Assembly: GCA_947502815.1 (NCBI GenBank) | Contig: CANNBH010000001.1 | Location: 992,001-1,056,000 of the forward strand | DNA: 64,000 bases | Direction: 5' to 3' | Origin: an uncultured Erythrobacter sp. | GTDB lineage: Bacteria > Pseudomonadota > Alphaproteobacteria > Sphingomonadales > Sphingomonadaceae | In this document: positions 53,268 through 63,476 of the stretch, in pieces | Position numbering within the stretch: the first letter of the stretch is position 1 | Layout of the letters: every line of letters begins with the position of its first letter | The notes under the pieces: generated by a model | Told to the model about the DNA's origin: nothing | The model's input: the letters and a program-made list of their open reading frames with translations, nothing else | The model's database searches: none | Made by a program: the position numbers and the translations under genes

Positions 53268-53567
53268 ATGTCCCAGCATTCGATTCGACAAGCAAAGCGC
53301 GATGATTTGGCGTTTCCCGTTCGGGTGAAGGTGCGCGTGCCGCCCTATGGTTTGGGCACTGCTTTGGATCGAATGCACGACTGGCTTAATGAAAATGTAG
53401 GGGCAACCAATCACGCTTGTCATAGCCAGCCGGGAATTGCCTGCAGCACGGCTGCTTTCTATTTCCGCACAATGGAAAGCGCGCTGGCGTTTGTGACGGC
53501 CTTTCCTGATGCGCAATTGGCGGACGGGTTATCTTCGCCTGCCTATTTATCTGAGCGCGGAAAATGA
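53268..53567 (+). CDS. Small unknown island protein
   Basis: From ATG 53268 the product has 99 residues, including FPVRVKVRVPPYGLGTALDRMHDWL and AAFYFRTMESALAFVTAFP. No domain was recognised. A longer frame opens at 53196. It lies 10 bp ahead of the nuclease gene and is probably co-transcribed. Confidence 0.6.
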   Translation: MSQHSIRQAKRDDLAFPVRVKVRVPPYGLGTALDRMHDWLNENVGATNHACHSQPGIACSTAAFYFRTMESALAFVTAFPDAQLADGLSSPAYLSERGK

Positions 53568-53577
53568 GGATCGAAGA

Positions 53578-53964
53578 ATGATTGCAACCGCCCTAGCTCT
53601 ATCGCTCGCCATGCAAAGCGCAGGGGAGGGGCGCTATTTCCCAATCTGCGGTTCTGGCAGGCGCGTTACATGCGTGGTGGATGGCGATACGTTTTGGCTG
53701 GACCGTGTGAAGTATCGCGTTGCTGATATTGACGCGCCAGAGGTTGGCAGACCGCAATGCGGTGCCGAGGCCCAGCTAGGCGAGACGGCAACCTATCGGC
53801 TGGCGCAAATGCTAAATGGCGGGCCGTTCCAATTGGTGCCGCAAGGAACGGATCGATATGGCCGGACGCTCGCAATTGTTTCGCGTTCTGGTTACTCGTT
53901 TGGAGCGCAGCTAGTCAGCGAAGGTCTTGCGCGTGATTGGGGTGATCGGAGGGGTTGGTGTTAG
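53578..53964 (+). CDS. Thermonuclease family protein (SNase-like)
   Basis: The 128-residue protein has a short hydrophobic N-terminus (possible signal) and the staphylococcal-nuclease pattern: CVVDGDTFWLD, DIDAPE, then DRYGRTLAIV and AQLVSEGLARDW. It likely cleaves DNA or RNA outside the cytoplasm. It is the last gene of the island. ATG 53578 follows GAGGATCGAAGA. Confidence 0.88.
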   Translation: MIATALALSLAMQSAGEGRYFPICGSGRRVTCVVDGDTFWLDRVKYRVADIDAPEVGRPQCGAEAQLGETATYRLAQMLNGGPFQLVPQGTDRYGRTLAIVSRSGYSFGAQLVSEGLARDWGDRRGWC

Positions 53965-54040
53965 GCGCGCAGGTGCTTTCAGTTGCGAAACGAATGGGCT
54001 TGCCAGCGTGAGGCGCTGAAATTGAGTCAAAGAGAGTGGA

Positions 54041-54060
54041 TGTGGTAGTAAATGTGGTAG
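54041..54060 (+). repeat. Right double repeat (possible integrase arm site)
   Basis: TGTGGTAGTAAATGTGGTAG holds two copies of TGTGGTAG and matches the left sequence at 41595-41614 in 18 of 20 bases, same orientation. It lies 63 bp inside attR. Confidence 0.6.
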
Positions 54061-54123
54061 AGAGTTTCATTGATTGAAAAAGAATCAAGTGAAATCAAGT
54101 TTTTAGGATAGTAAGTAGGCGGA

Positions 54124-54140
54124 CTCACTCTCCGCCACCT
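54124..54140 (+). repeat. attR core, direct repeat 2
   Basis: An exact copy of the 17 bp of attL (CTCACTCTCCGCCACCT). It is flanked by GGCGGA on its left, which with TCCGCC forms a small inverted repeat. It marks the right end of the island, 18 bp before the uxuA stop. Confidence 0.9.
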
Positions 54141-54158
54141 TTCGTGCAAAAGAACATT

Positions 54159-55346
54159 CTATAAGCGATCCAGCTCCGAAATTGCCCGCACAACACCGCG
54201 AATTTCGGCCAGACCCTTCATTCGGCCGATGGCTGAATAGCCCGGGTTGGTGGATCTCATTTGATCTCCCATCATCAGGTGACCATGGTCTGGCCGAATA
54301 AAAATTTCCTTCCCAAGCGCGCGCTCATTTTCGATCAAGACCTTAATCACGCCCACCATATCGACGTCGCTGTCGAGATGGTTGGCTTCGACAAAGGTTC
54401 GGGGTTCTTCGCGGCCGCGCGACACTCCGCGCAAATGCGCAAAGTGTATGCGATCTCTAAAGCGCCGCGCCATTGCTGGCAGGTCATTATCAGGGCGGCT
54501 GCCGTAGGTGCCAACGCAAAGGGTGATGCCGTTGCAGGGACTTGGCTGCGCCTCAAACAATGCGTCCAGATCATCCGAAGTGCAAACAATGCGAGGGATG
54601 CCGAACATATCCCAAGGCGGATCATCCGGGTGGATAGCCAAATTCACGTCGAGCGCTTCGGCGACAGGGAGCACTTGGCCCAAAAATGCGGCGAGATTTG
54701 CGCGCAATTGGGCGTGGCTCATGCCCGAGTACCGTGCCAGCGCTTCGCGAAAGTCGTCGAGCGAATAGGCCTCTGTCATCTTGCCGGGGAGACCCGCGAT
54801 GATGGTTTTGGTTAGTTCTGTGCGTCCCTCGGGGGACATTGCCTCATAGGTTGATCGGGCGCGCTTGGTTTCTTGATCGGTATAGTCGCTCTCTGCGTCT
54901 TTTCGCTTCAGGATAAACAGATCGAACGCTGCGAATTCACCCTGATCAAACCGCAGCGCATAGACGCCATTGGGCAGGCGGTATCGCAGATCGGTTCGGG
55001 TCCAATCGATAACGGGCATAAAATTGTAGCAGATAGTTCTGACGCCCTCAGCCGCGAGGTTCTCAAGACTGGCGATCCAATTGTCGACGTAAGCCTGGTG
55101 TCCGGGTGCGGCGAGTTTGATGTCGTCGTGAACTGGAATGCTTTCTGTGACGGTCCAATGGAGCATTGACCCTTCGATGTTGCTCTCTTCGATCAACGCC
55201 TTGTGGGCTTTGATCGCGTCGCGCGGCCAGACCTGACCAATGGGAATATCGTGCAAGGCGCTGACAATGTCGGTTGCACCGGTCTGCCGTATCTCGCCCA
55301 AACTGACAGGGTCATTTGGTCCAAACCACCTCCAGGATTCGTGCAT
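54159..55346 (-). CDS. uxuA: Mannonate dehydratase
   Basis: The 395-residue enzyme matches UxuA: WRWFGPNDPVSLGEIRQTGA at the start, YNFMPVIDWTRTDL, IHPDDPPWDMFGIPRI and FIRPDHGHLMMGDQ near the end. It converts D-mannonate to 2-keto-3-deoxygluconate in hexuronate breakdown. It follows the Nramp-like gene by 16 bp, suggesting one uronate operon. Confidence 0.95.
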   Translation of the reverse strand: MHESWRWFGPNDPVSLGEIRQTGATDIVSALHDIPIGQVWPRDAIKAHKALIEESNIEGSMLHWTVTESIPVHDDIKLAAPGHQAYVDNWIASLENLAAEGVRTICYNFMPVIDWTRTDLRYRLPNGVYALRFDQGEFAAFDLFILKRKDAESDYTDQETKRARSTYEAMSPEGRTELTKTIIAGLPGKMTEAYSLDDFREALARYSGMSHAQLRANLAAFLGQVLPVAEALDVNLAIHPDDPPWDMFGIPRIVCTSDDLDALFEAQPSPCNGITLCVGTYGSRPDNDLPAMARRFRDRIHFAHLRGVSRGREEPRTFVEANHLDSDVDMVGVIKVLIENERALGKEIFIRPDHGHLMMGDQMRSTNPGYSAIGRMKGLAEIRGVVRAISELDRL

Positions 55347-55362
55347 CTGGCGAACTCCTTTT

Positions 55363-56634
55363 TTACGCGGACAGCATTTGGATCAGGCCTTCAAACCCGA
55401 AATAACCAGTCGCCAATGAGAATAGGAAAATTGCCAGCAATCCAATATTGGCAAGCGGTCCGTTGCGATGTTCACCCATCAAATCCCTGCGGTTCCCAAG
55501 GTAAGCGATGCACGCGATCGTCACAGGAAGCAGCACCACATTGAATGCTTGAGAGACAATCATCACCAACAAAGGGCGCGCATCAAACAGAGGAACAACC
55601 AAGCCTAGCAGTGAAATCGCAAGAGTAAGGATGCGGTATTTGGCCAGTGTCATGTCCCTGCGGCTGCCGTTAAAATCGCATACGAGCCAGGGGATCATCA
55701 GCAAGTTTGGAATTTGCGACGAAACGCCGGCCGCAATGATTCCGATTGCGAAAATCGCCACTGCAAGCGGACCGGCCAACGGTTCAAGCAAACCGATCAT
55801 TTGTGCAGCGCGATCCAGCGTTATCCCTTCGGCATGAAGCGAACCCGCAGCGGCGGCCATGATCGCCGCGCTAATCACAAACATCATGATCGCCGCGAAT
55901 GCAGCATCACGGCGCTGTTGCTTCGCGTCTGCGATCGACCAGCCGGCCTCTTTCACCAGAGTGGTGCGCATGATGAAAAGGCCTGAGAAAATCGTCGTTC
56001 CGACCATGGATGCGATCAACAGCAGGGGCCCACCCTCTGATCCCGTGGAGCTGGCAGGCATGGCGGGTACCGCGGGCACCAACCCGCGGGCAATCTCTTC
56101 GGCTGGCGGCGTAAGAATGAAGAAGTTGAGCACAAAGCTGAACGCCATAATCGCTACGATCACCGCCAGAGCCCTCTCGAAAGCTTCGGTTTTTCCGCGC
56201 CAGAATACAAAGTAAGCCAAAGCGCAGAAAAGACCGGCCCAATAGATCGAAGCGATCCCGCCAGTGATGAACACTTTCGACCATTCATAGCTGATTTCAG
56301 CCACGATCCCCATAACACCCATAACACTGCCGCAGACGCCGATGCCCAATGCGCAGATGAAGAAATAGCCGACGGCAGGGTGGATATGCTTGCGAAACGC
56401 CTGCAGCGCGGTTTCGCCGGTGACCAGCGTGTAACGGCCATAGAGGTTGATCATCAGGAATGTCGCGGCGCAGGAGATGAGCACCGTCCAAAGCAGTTCC
56501 ATTCCGTGATTGGCGCCCGCTTTGGCCATGGTCGTGACACTGCCGGTTCCTATGTTGAAGCCGATCAGAAATATGCCGGGCAAAAACAGAGCAAGGGTCG
56601 CTCTAAGGCCGGTTTTGTTGATCGAGTTACCCAT
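55363..56634 (-). CDS. Nramp-fold transporter without canonical metal motifs
   Basis: The 423-residue inner-membrane protein has about 11 spans and the overall Nramp pattern. In span 1 the metal-binding DPGN motif is replaced (IGFNIGTGSVTTMAKAG), and in span 6 the MPH motif is replaced (VGTTIFSGLFIMRTT). It is therefore unlikely to be a manganese or iron importer. Its place between uxuA and a divergent alginate lyase suggests it carries a uronate or its breakdown product; this is inference. Confidence 0.82.
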   Translation of the reverse strand: MGNSINKTGLRATLALFLPGIFLIGFNIGTGSVTTMAKAGANHGMELLWTVLISCAATFLMINLYGRYTLVTGETALQAFRKHIHPAVGYFFICALGIGVCGSVMGVMGIVAEISYEWSKVFITGGIASIYWAGLFCALAYFVFWRGKTEAFERALAVIVAIMAFSFVLNFFILTPPAEEIARGLVPAVPAMPASSTGSEGGPLLLIASMVGTTIFSGLFIMRTTLVKEAGWSIADAKQQRRDAAFAAIMMFVISAAIMAAAAGSLHAEGITLDRAAQMIGLLEPLAGPLAVAIFAIGIIAAGVSSQIPNLLMIPWLVCDFNGSRRDMTLAKYRILTLAISLLGLVVPLFDARPLLVMIVSQAFNVVLLPVTIACIAYLGNRRDLMGEHRNGPLANIGLLAIFLFSLATGYFGFEGLIQMLSA

Positions 56635-56655
56635 CGCAGTTTGGCCTTTTTAACA

Positions 56656-56668
56656 TGCCACTTTGGCA
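56656..56668. promoter_or_regulatory. Possible operator between the Nramp-like and alginate lyase genes
   Basis: TGCCA-CTT-TGGCA is a 5-bp inverted repeat, followed by the palindrome CCAATTGG (56671-56678). Both lie in the divergent region of the uronate locus and could bind a common regulator. Confidence 0.4.
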
Positions 56669-56756
56669 TTCCAATTGGTTTAGGCTAGTGCTGATCGCGC
56701 GACCGATCAACCGACTCGGCTGCCAAAAAAGAATACTGTGAAAAGAGAATGGTGAG

Positions 56757-58253
56757 ATGGAATTGAACAAAACACACAGCTTGCGAGCTGCGGTTGCAGG
56801 GGTTTTTGCACTCGCTCTGTCTGGTTGCGGAGGTGGGGGCTCATCTTCGAGCCCGCCGGTTTCTGTTCCATCCCCCACTCCCACCCCGACACCGACTCCC
56901 ACGCCGACACCGACGTCGACGTCGTGCAGCGGGATGAACTTTCTCGATATCACTGGGGCCAGTGCATCTGGAACCTCCGGATCTGGTTTTGAAGCGGCCA
57001 ACGCCATCGATGACGATCTTTCCGCAGCATCCCAATGGAGCGCACCAACCATTCCAGCATCGCTGACCCTTGATTTGGGTGAGCGTCATCTCATTCGCGA
57101 AGTCGGCATTGCGTGGCATTTGGGTGATCAGCGCAATTCTTCCTTCACAATCGAGGTGTCAGATGATGGCACCGCCTTCAGCGCGCTTGGTTCGAGTGTT
57201 CAATCGGCGGGGGACACGCTGAGTTTCGAGCGATACGATGTTGCCGATACCGCGGCGCAGTTCGTGCGAATTACTTCAACAGGGACATCCGACGGCAATC
57301 CGTTTGCCATTGTTGAAGCCGCCCTGTTTGGTTGCACGCTGGGCACCGAAAGCGCGGTGGCGGTGCAGCCGTTTGACACGTCTGTCTTCGGCCTCAACCC
57401 GGCAGTGGCCCCGGGGCGGAATTTCGATTTGCTGGGGTGGGCGCTGGATACGCCCGCGACCGACCCATCTGATGGATTTGCTCAGCGCACCCAGGAACAA
57501 GATCTTGCGGATTTCAGTGATGAATTTTTCTTCACGAGCAGCGATGGCGGAATGGTGTTCCGGTCAACAATTGATGGTGCGACGACTTCGGCAAACTCAA
57601 GTTTTACCCGGTCGGAGCTGCGCGAAATGCTGCGCCGAGGGAACACATCGATCAGCACTCGCGGCGTAAATGGGAACAACTGGCTGCTCGATTATCAACC
57701 CGATCCCGGCGTAACCGTTGGCGGGCGGGGAGGGTTGCTGCGCGGCACCTTGGCAATCAACAATGTGACCAGCAGCGGCAACGATTTTCATATCGGACGC
57801 ATGGTCTTTGGTCAGATCCATGCAGAATCCGATGAACCGATCCGTCTCTATTATCGCAAATACCCGGAAAATCCCCGCGGCTATGTCTATTTCGCGCATG
57901 AGATCAGAGGCGGTGATGACATCTATTTTATGGTGGTTGGCCCCGAATTTAGTGATCGCGACAGCCAGCCCGAAGACCGAAATGATCCTTTGGGCGGCAT
58001 CGCGCTGGGCGAGGTCTTTTCATACGAAATTCTCAATGCGGGATCACGGATCGACGTAATCATTCGCCGAGGTGATCGGGACGGAGAGATTATCGGGCAC
58101 AATTTCGTCGATATGGCGGTCGAAAACAGCGGTTATAATGTGGTGGACGAATGGAATTATTTCAAAGCCGGCACTTACACGCAAAACAACACCGGTGATC
58201 CAGACGATTTCGATCAGACGACATTTTACCGTCTTGAGAACACTCACAATTGA
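56757..58253 (+). CDS. Alginate lyase lipoprotein, PL7, with F5/8C-like domain
   Basis: The 498-residue protein has a lipoprotein signal (lipobox LSGC, Cys24) and a Pro-Thr repeat linker (about 39-53). A discoidin/F5/8C-like carbohydrate-binding domain follows (about 60-195). The catalytic PL7 domain carries SFTRSELREMLR, VFGQIHA and YFKAGTYTQNN, the three hallmark motifs with catalytic His, Arg and Tyr. It should cleave alginate by beta-elimination at the cell surface or in the periplasm. It diverges from the transporter-uxuA genes. Confidence 0.93.
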   Translation: MELNKTHSLRAAVAGVFALALSGCGGGGSSSSPPVSVPSPTPTPTPTPTPTPTSTSCSGMNFLDITGASASGTSGSGFEAANAIDDDLSAASQWSAPTIPASLTLDLGERHLIREVGIAWHLGDQRNSSFTIEVSDDGTAFSALGSSVQSAGDTLSFERYDVADTAAQFVRITSTGTSDGNPFAIVEAALFGCTLGTESAVAVQPFDTSVFGLNPAVAPGRNFDLLGWALDTPATDPSDGFAQRTQEQDLADFSDEFFFTSSDGGMVFRSTIDGATTSANSSFTRSELREMLRRGNTSISTRGVNGNNWLLDYQPDPGVTVGGRGGLLRGTLAINNVTSSGNDFHIGRMVFGQIHAESDEPIRLYYRKYPENPRGYVYFAHEIRGGDDIYFMVVGPEFSDRDSQPEDRNDPLGGIALGEVFSYEILNAGSRIDVIIRRGDRDGEIIGHNFVDMAVENSGYNVVDEWNYFKAGTYTQNNTGDPDDFDQTTFYRLENTHN

Positions 58254-58459
58254 CTGCGGCCAAGGCGACCACAGGGCTAAGCGGCTTGGTTAGGCCAGTT
58301 TTGGTGTGGATGGTCAGGCAATCGGTAGGATAATTACCGTTGAATTGGTCTGCATTAAGTGCATAGTGCCGCTCGATGGAATCCAGCCCACGACACGATG
58401 GCCGGATCCGACAGCTTTTATAGTCGCCGCAAAGGCCACTGAAAATTGGGGGAAGACCA

Positions 58460-61400
58460 ATGCAAATGAAATCACACCAGGTATCGGGCACGCGCAATTC
58501 CATAGGCTCTGTTGTAAAACAGCGTGCGCATTTGCTTCCGCGCCTGTTCTTGGGCGCCTCCATATCCAGCATCGCGATGGCCGGTCTTGCTGCGACAGCC
58601 GCGAACGCGCAGATCGTCATCGTTGATGACACGCCTGTCGACAATCCCGGCGGGCAGACGGTCACCTCGGCAGATGGCGTCACTCAAACGGTCAACAGCG
58701 GCGACAATATCGAGCTGGAAAACGACACCAACGACGACACGGTCATTACTCTGGGCGGCACGCACATCAACAATGATGGCGACGATGAAGACGTTGTGAT
58801 CTTCGTCGACAACTCGGAAGACCGGGTCGAAGTGAATATTCTCTCGACTGGCGTTCTGCAGGGTGTCGATGGCGTCATTTTCTTCGAAGGTGATGCAGCT
58901 ACGCTCGACAATGCAGGCATGATTCAAGGCACGGGCGAGGCTACTGAAGCGGTTGTCTATTTTGATCGCGATGCAGATAGCTTGCTCAACACGGTCATCA
59001 ACAGTGGTACGATCACCAGTGTCGGCGGTGCCACGATTGGGGTGGATTCGCTGCTGGGCACAGACCCTTCATCCGGCGTAGTTGGCGATGAAGACGGCAT
59101 TGCGCGCTTCCGGTTGGTAAACACCGGTACAATTTCGAATACCGGCACCGATAGCGACGCGGATGCGATCCATTTCAATGGCGACCCGGGCAGCACTGGC
59201 GGCGAAGATCGCGGTTGCCGCGAAGATGGCCGCGTCAACTGTGTGATCGAAGTCGACATTACCAATAGCGGGACGATTTCGGCTTCAAGGGACAACACAT
59301 CCAACGCGGCTATCCGGTCTGAAAGCGACGCGGTGCTTCGCGGAACGATTGTGAACGAAGCGGGCGGGATTATCACAGCCGCGACCAATGCCATTCGCAT
59401 CAATGGCGCTCATGCTGATCACAGCGTAACAATCACCAATGCTGGCACAATTGATGGTCAGGCCGAAGCCGGCATTCTGATTGGCGGCACTGGCGTCACG
59501 GTCGACAACCAAGCGGGCGGCATGATCACCGGTGACGATGAAGGCATCCGCATTGACGGGGATTCGATCTCGGTACGCCTTTTGGGCGGCTCAGATGTCT
59601 CAGAAGACACTGTCCCTGAGAACACAGTCATCACCAACTCGGGCACGATCAGCGGCACAGCCGACGGCATCCTAACTGCCAGCGACACTCTAGGAGTAAC
59701 AATCACAAACAACGCGGCTGGCTCTATCATGGGCGAAGAAGGCGTTGATCTCGCGACCGGCGGAACGGTCACCAACAATGGCACGATCACCGGCTCTGCT
59801 GGTGACGCAATCAATATCGAAGGCACTCAAGACGCGACTGTTACTTTGGGCGCGGACAGCACCACCAGCGGCAGCGACGATGCGGTGCAATTTGCAGGCA
59901 CAGGCACCAACACTCTGACGGTGAATTCAGGCGCTTCGATTACAGGCGATTTGCAAGGCAGCCAAGCGGCTGGCGCGACCAACATCCTCAATCTCACTGG
60001 GGTGGGCGCAGATCTCAATAACATCCGAGCGTTCAATTTTGGCCAAGTGAATGTCGATGGCGGCGTGTTCGCGCTTTCTTCACTTGCGACCGACATTGGC
60101 GACATCACAATCAACTCAGGTACCTTGTTGGTCAATGCCGGCAGTGTTGGAGCGATCACAGTAGGTTCGGGGGGCACTTTGGGCGGCAATGGAAGCGGCG
60201 GCGCGACCACTGTGGCTGATGGCGGGATCATCAATCCTGGAAATCTGGGTGCTGCTGATCAGTTGTCTTTGGGCTCGCTTTCGCTGTCGGCTGGGTCAAT
60301 TTTGAATTTTGATCTTGGCGATCCAGGCGATGCCGCCACCAGCGACCGTCTTTTGGTAGGCGGCGACCTTGTCCTTGATGGCACGTTGAATGTGACTGAC
60401 GCTGGCAGCTTTGGTCTCGGCGTATACAATATCATCAATTATTCAGGCACGTTGACCGACAATGGCCTTGATGTGGGTGTTGTTCCTGCTGGCTTCGAAG
60501 TGGCTCAGGGTGAAGTGCAAACCTCGGTTGGCGGCCAAGTCAACTTCGTGGTCACTTCACTGACCACAGTCTCTGATGATGCGATTTTGTTCTTCGACGG
60601 TGCGAACATCGTTGCAGATGGTGTGATTGATGGCGGTACGGGCACTTGGAACGATGCCAACAACAATTGGACCAATGCCGCAGGCGACGTTAACTCGCTT
60701 TGGAACAGCCAATTTGCTGTTTTCTCAGGCACGGCTGGCACGGTCACCATCGAAGGGGCTATTGAGGCAATCGGCCTACAGTTCCTGACGGATGGTTATG
60801 TGATCGACGCGGGCATGGGAACGCTGGCGCTCACCGATGCGGTAAGCAATGTGCGCGTAGGCGATGCGATCACTGCAACAATCGCGGCGCCATTGATCGG
60901 CGATGGTGGGATTAACAAAGTCGAAGGCGGCACGTTGATCCTGACTGGCGACAACACATACACGGGCGCAACGACGGTTGCTGGCGGCACATTGGTGTTG
61001 GACGGCAGTTTGGCAAGCGCGACCACGGTTTCGGCGGGCGCCACTCTGGCGGGCACCGGGACCAGCACTGGCGCGGTTACTGTCAATTCAGGCGGCACCT
61101 TGGCGCCAGGTTTGGATGGCACAGTCGGCACACTGACGGTTGGCGATCTGACACTGAGCGGTAACTCGATCCTAGCGTTTGACTTGGGCGCTCCTGATAC
61201 GGACGGAGCAAGCGACCGTATTCAGGTCAACGGTGATCTCACCCTCGACGGCTTGTTGAACGCCACCGATATTGGGGACTTTGGCCTCGGTGTGTATCGC
61301 TTGATTGATTACACCGGCACTCTCACCGATGCCGGATTGATCGTAAACGTTTTGCCAGCTGGCTTTGCGACTGAACAAGGTTCGATCCAAGTTACGGTTG

Positions 61401-63337
61401 GTGGCCAAGTCAATCTGATCATCGATCGTGCAATCCCCGGCATTCAGTTCTTTGACGGTTCAGATACAATGGGCAATGGCGCCATTGACGGCGGCAGCGG
61501 CAGCTGGAACTTGACAGACACCAATTGGACCGATGCAAACGGCGAATTTAACGCCGGTTGGAACGACAATTTTGCTGTGTTTGGCGGAGCAGCCGGCGGC
61601 ACAGTCACGGTCGATGATGCGATCAGCTTTACCGGCCTTCAGTTCTTGACCGATGGCTACACACTCGCAGCGGGCACCGGGTCTTTGACCATCGACGATG
61701 CTGCAACCGCGGTTAGAGTTGATCCTGGCGTAACGGCCACGATTTCATCGCCAATTGGCGGAGATGGCGGCATCAACAAGCTTGATAGCGGCACTCTCAT
61801 TCTTGAAGACGATCACACCTATACTGGCGATACCGTGATTGATGGCGGGCTGTTGGTGGTCAATGGAAGCGTCGTTTCCACTGTCACCGTCAACGAAGGC
61901 GGTCAGTTGGGCGGTTCAGGCCAGGTTGGCGGTCTTTTGGTCACCGGCTTGCTCGCTCCTGGCAACAGCATCGGCACGATCAATGTCGCGGGTGACGTAA
62001 CCTTTGGCGCCACTTCGACCTTCGACGTTGAAGTTCTTCCGGACGGCACCAGCGATCTGCTTGCGGCAACGGGTATGGTTACGATCGAAGGCGGAACAGT
62101 GAATGTTCTCGCAGGAAGCACAAACTTCAACTTCACGACCAATTACACCATCATCACTGCAGATGGCGGCGTTGATGGACAATTCGACGAGGTCACATCG
62201 GATCTGGCGTTCTTGACGCCTACCTTGAGCTACAGCGACAATGCAGTGATGCTCAACCTCACCCGCAATGATGTGGACTTTGGGGCCGTTGGTCAGACAG
62301 CAAACCAAGTTGCGGTTGGCAATTCGTTGCAAAACCAACGCACCGGCGAATTGACCAACATTATCATCAACCTTGATGCGGCCACGGCGCGCGATGCGTT
62401 TGATCAGCTTTCGGGCGAAGTGCACCCATCCGCTCGCACAGCCATGACAGAGGATATGCGCCTTGTTCGCAATGCGATCCTTAATCACCTGTCCTACAAT
62501 GAAGGTGGTCACATCTGGGGCCAAGCTTGGGGCTTCAACGGCGATACAGATGGAGACGGCAACGCAACCGGCCTTTCACGCGACGGTTACGGCATTCTCT
62601 TGGGTGCAGACGTCTCTGTTGGTGAAGGCGCCAGCCTTGGTGTGACCGGTAGCTACTCGGATACAGATTTCGATCTCGATCCGCGTGCTGGCGGCAGCAA
62701 CACCAATCCTGGCACGGGCAGCGTCCAAACACTCAGCGTCTTGGGCTATGTGGGTGTTGATATGGGCGGACTGCGGCTTCGCGCAGGCGGCGGTTATGGC
62801 TGGAGCGAAGTGTCGACAGAGCGCAATGTTGCGTTTGGCACCTTCAGCGACACATTGGCGGCCAATTATGATGGTTCGGTGACCTTCGGCTTCGTCGAAG
62901 CTGGTTTCCCGCTCGATATGGGTGATGGAATGCTGGAGCCTTATGCTGGGTTCACGTTTGGTGAAGCGAACACCGATGGCTTCACCGAAACGGGCGGCTC
63001 TGCTGCGCTTCGTATTGCAAGCGGCATCGAAAACTCCAGCACCGCTGTCGCCGGTATCCGCTTCGGGACGGACGAGGACAATGCGTTCCAACTGCGCGCT
63101 AATGCCGGTTACCAGCATGGCCTCAACGATCTTGAGCCGCTGGCCACCGCAAACTTCTCAACCGGCAGCTCGTTCACCGTTGCAGGTGCTCCGCAATCTC
63201 GCAGCTCCGGCTTCTTGCAAGCAGAGGCAAGCTTCCAGCTTGGTGAGAACAGCTCTGTCGGCGTCAGCTATGACGGTATCTACGGTAGCAACACCCAAGA
63301 TCACGCAGGGGTGGTTCGGGTCACAATCGGCTTCTAA
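58460..63337 (+). CDS. Large autotransporter (type V secretion) with beta-helix passenger
   Basis: The 1,625-residue protein has an extended signal peptide (about 1-50), a long Asp/Asn/Gly-rich beta-helix passenger and a C-terminal beta-barrel (last 280 residues) ending in VRVTIGF. The passenger has three related modules with the pattern [18 protein letters not shown], an autotransporter-associated repeat, and a lone Cys pair ([10 protein letters not shown]). It likely forms an adhesin or other surface protein. GGGGGAAGA lies just upstream of ATG 58460. Confidence 0.92.
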   Translation: MQMKSHQVSGTRNSIGSVVKQRAHLLPRLFLGASISSIAMAGLAATAANAQIVIVDDTPVDNPGGQTVTSADGVTQTVNSGDNIELENDTNDDTVITLGGTHINNDGDDEDVVIFVDNSEDRVEVNILSTGVLQGVDGVIFFEGDAATLDNAGMIQGTGEATEAVVYFDRDADSLLNTVINSGTITSVGGATIGVDSLLGTDPSSGVVGDEDGIARFRLVNTGTISNTGTDSDADAIHFNGDPGSTGGEDRGCREDGRVNCVIEVDITNSGTISASRDNTSNAAIRSESDAVLRGTIVNEAGGIITAATNAIRINGAHADHSVTITNAGTIDGQAEAGILIGGTGVTVDNQAGGMITGDDEGIRIDGDSISVRLLGGSDVSEDTVPENTVITNSGTISGTADGILTASDTLGVTITNNAAGSIMGEEGVDLATGGTVTNNGTITGSAGDAINIEGTQDATVTLGADSTTSGSDDAVQFAGTGTNTLTVNSGASITGDLQGSQAAGATNILNLTGVGADLNNIRAFNFGQVNVDGGVFALSSLATDIGDITINSGTLLVNAGSVGAITVGSGGTLGGNGSGGATTVADGGIINPGNLGAADQLSLGSLSLSAGSILNFDLGDPGDAATSDRLLVGGDLVLDGTLNVTDAGSFGLGVYNIINYSGTLTDNGLDVGVVPAGFEVAQGEVQTSVGGQVNFVVTSLTTVSDDAILFFDGANIVADGVIDGGTGTWNDANNNWTNAAGDVNSLWNSQFAVFSGTAGTVTIEGAIEAIGLQFLTDGYVIDAGMGTLALTDAVSNVRVGDAITATIAAPLIGDGGINKVEGGTLILTGDNTYTGATTVAGGTLVLDGSLASATTVSAGATLAGTGTSTGAVTVNSGGTLAPGLDGTVGTLTVGDLTLSGNSILAFDLGAPDTDGASDRIQVNGDLTLDGLLNATDIGDFGLGVYRLIDYTGTLTDAGLIVNVLPAGFATEQGSIQVTVGGQVNLIIDRAIPGIQFFDGSDTMGNGAIDGGSGSWNLTDTNWTDANGEFNAGWNDNFAVFGGAAGGTVTVDDAISFTGLQFLTDGYTLAAGTGSLTIDDAATAVRVDPGVTATISSPIGGDGGINKLDSGTLILEDDHTYTGDTVIDGGLLVVNGSVVSTVTVNEGGQLGGSGQVGGLLVTGLLAPGNSIGTINVAGDVTFGATSTFDVEVLPDGTSDLLAATGMVTIEGGTVNVLAGSTNFNFTTNYTIITADGGVDGQFDEVTSDLAFLTPTLSYSDNAVMLNLTRNDVDFGAVGQTANQVAVGNSLQNQRTGELTNIIINLDAATARDAFDQLSGEVHPSARTAMTEDMRLVRNAILNHLSYNEGGHIWGQAWGFNGDTDGDGNATGLSRDGYGILLGADVSVGEGASLGVTGSYSDTDFDLDPRAGGSNTNPGTGSVQTLSVLGYVGVDMGGLRLRAGGGYGWSEVSTERNVAFGTFSDTLAANYDGSVTFGFVEAGFPLDMGDGMLEPYAGFTFGEANTDGFTETGGSAALRIASGIENSSTAVAGIRFGTDEDNAFQLRANAGYQHGLNDLEPLATANFSTGSSFTVAGAPQSRSSGFLQAEASFQLGENSSVGVSYDGIYGSNTQDHAGVVRVTIGF

Positions 63338-63375
63338 TCTTGCCGTGAGACAGTGGCTCCCATTAGCCGACGATT

Positions 63376-63411
63376 AAAAGGGCCCCGCTGGTTATCCAGT
63401 GGGGCCCTTTT
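63376..63411 (+). terminator. Terminator after the autotransporter
   Basis: AAAAGGGCCCCGCTGG (63376-63391) pairs with 63396-63411 (one G-U pair) around a TTAT loop, with a T-run at the end. It lies 38 bp past the autotransporter stop, convergent with the regulator gene. Confidence 0.92.
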
Positions 63412-63476
63412 TGTTGGAATGCAGAGATTGGGCCATCTGCGAACTCACCCAAGCGCGCAGCTTGCGGATTGAGCTC

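Larger units (their letters stand above)
41468..54140. mobile_element. Integrated element (about 12.7 kb) in tRNA-Ser(CGA), metal-resistance cargo
   Basis: The element runs between two identical 17-bp repeats, the left one within the tRNA 3' end. It carries, in order: tyrosine integrase, unknown protein, AlpA-like, winged-helix, PC4-like and HUH-endonuclease genes, a PIN toxin-antitoxin pair, an unknown gene, copper genes copB, copA and csoR, and a MerR-controlled CDF operon. A small unknown gene and a nuclease end it. No relaxase of conjugative type, no type IV secretion and no phage structural genes are seen, so it would be an integrative element mobilised by a helper, if at all. Confidence 0.88.

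Noticed and set aside
41468..54140. Island considered as a prophage
   Set aside because: No capsid, tail, terminase, portal or lysis genes are seen; cargo is metal resistance.
60000..63000. Repeated Gly/Thr/Asp-rich DNA considered as a satellite or CRISPR-like array
   Set aside because: The repetition is protein-level beta-helix periodicity inside one long frame; no fixed-length repeats with unique spacers are present.
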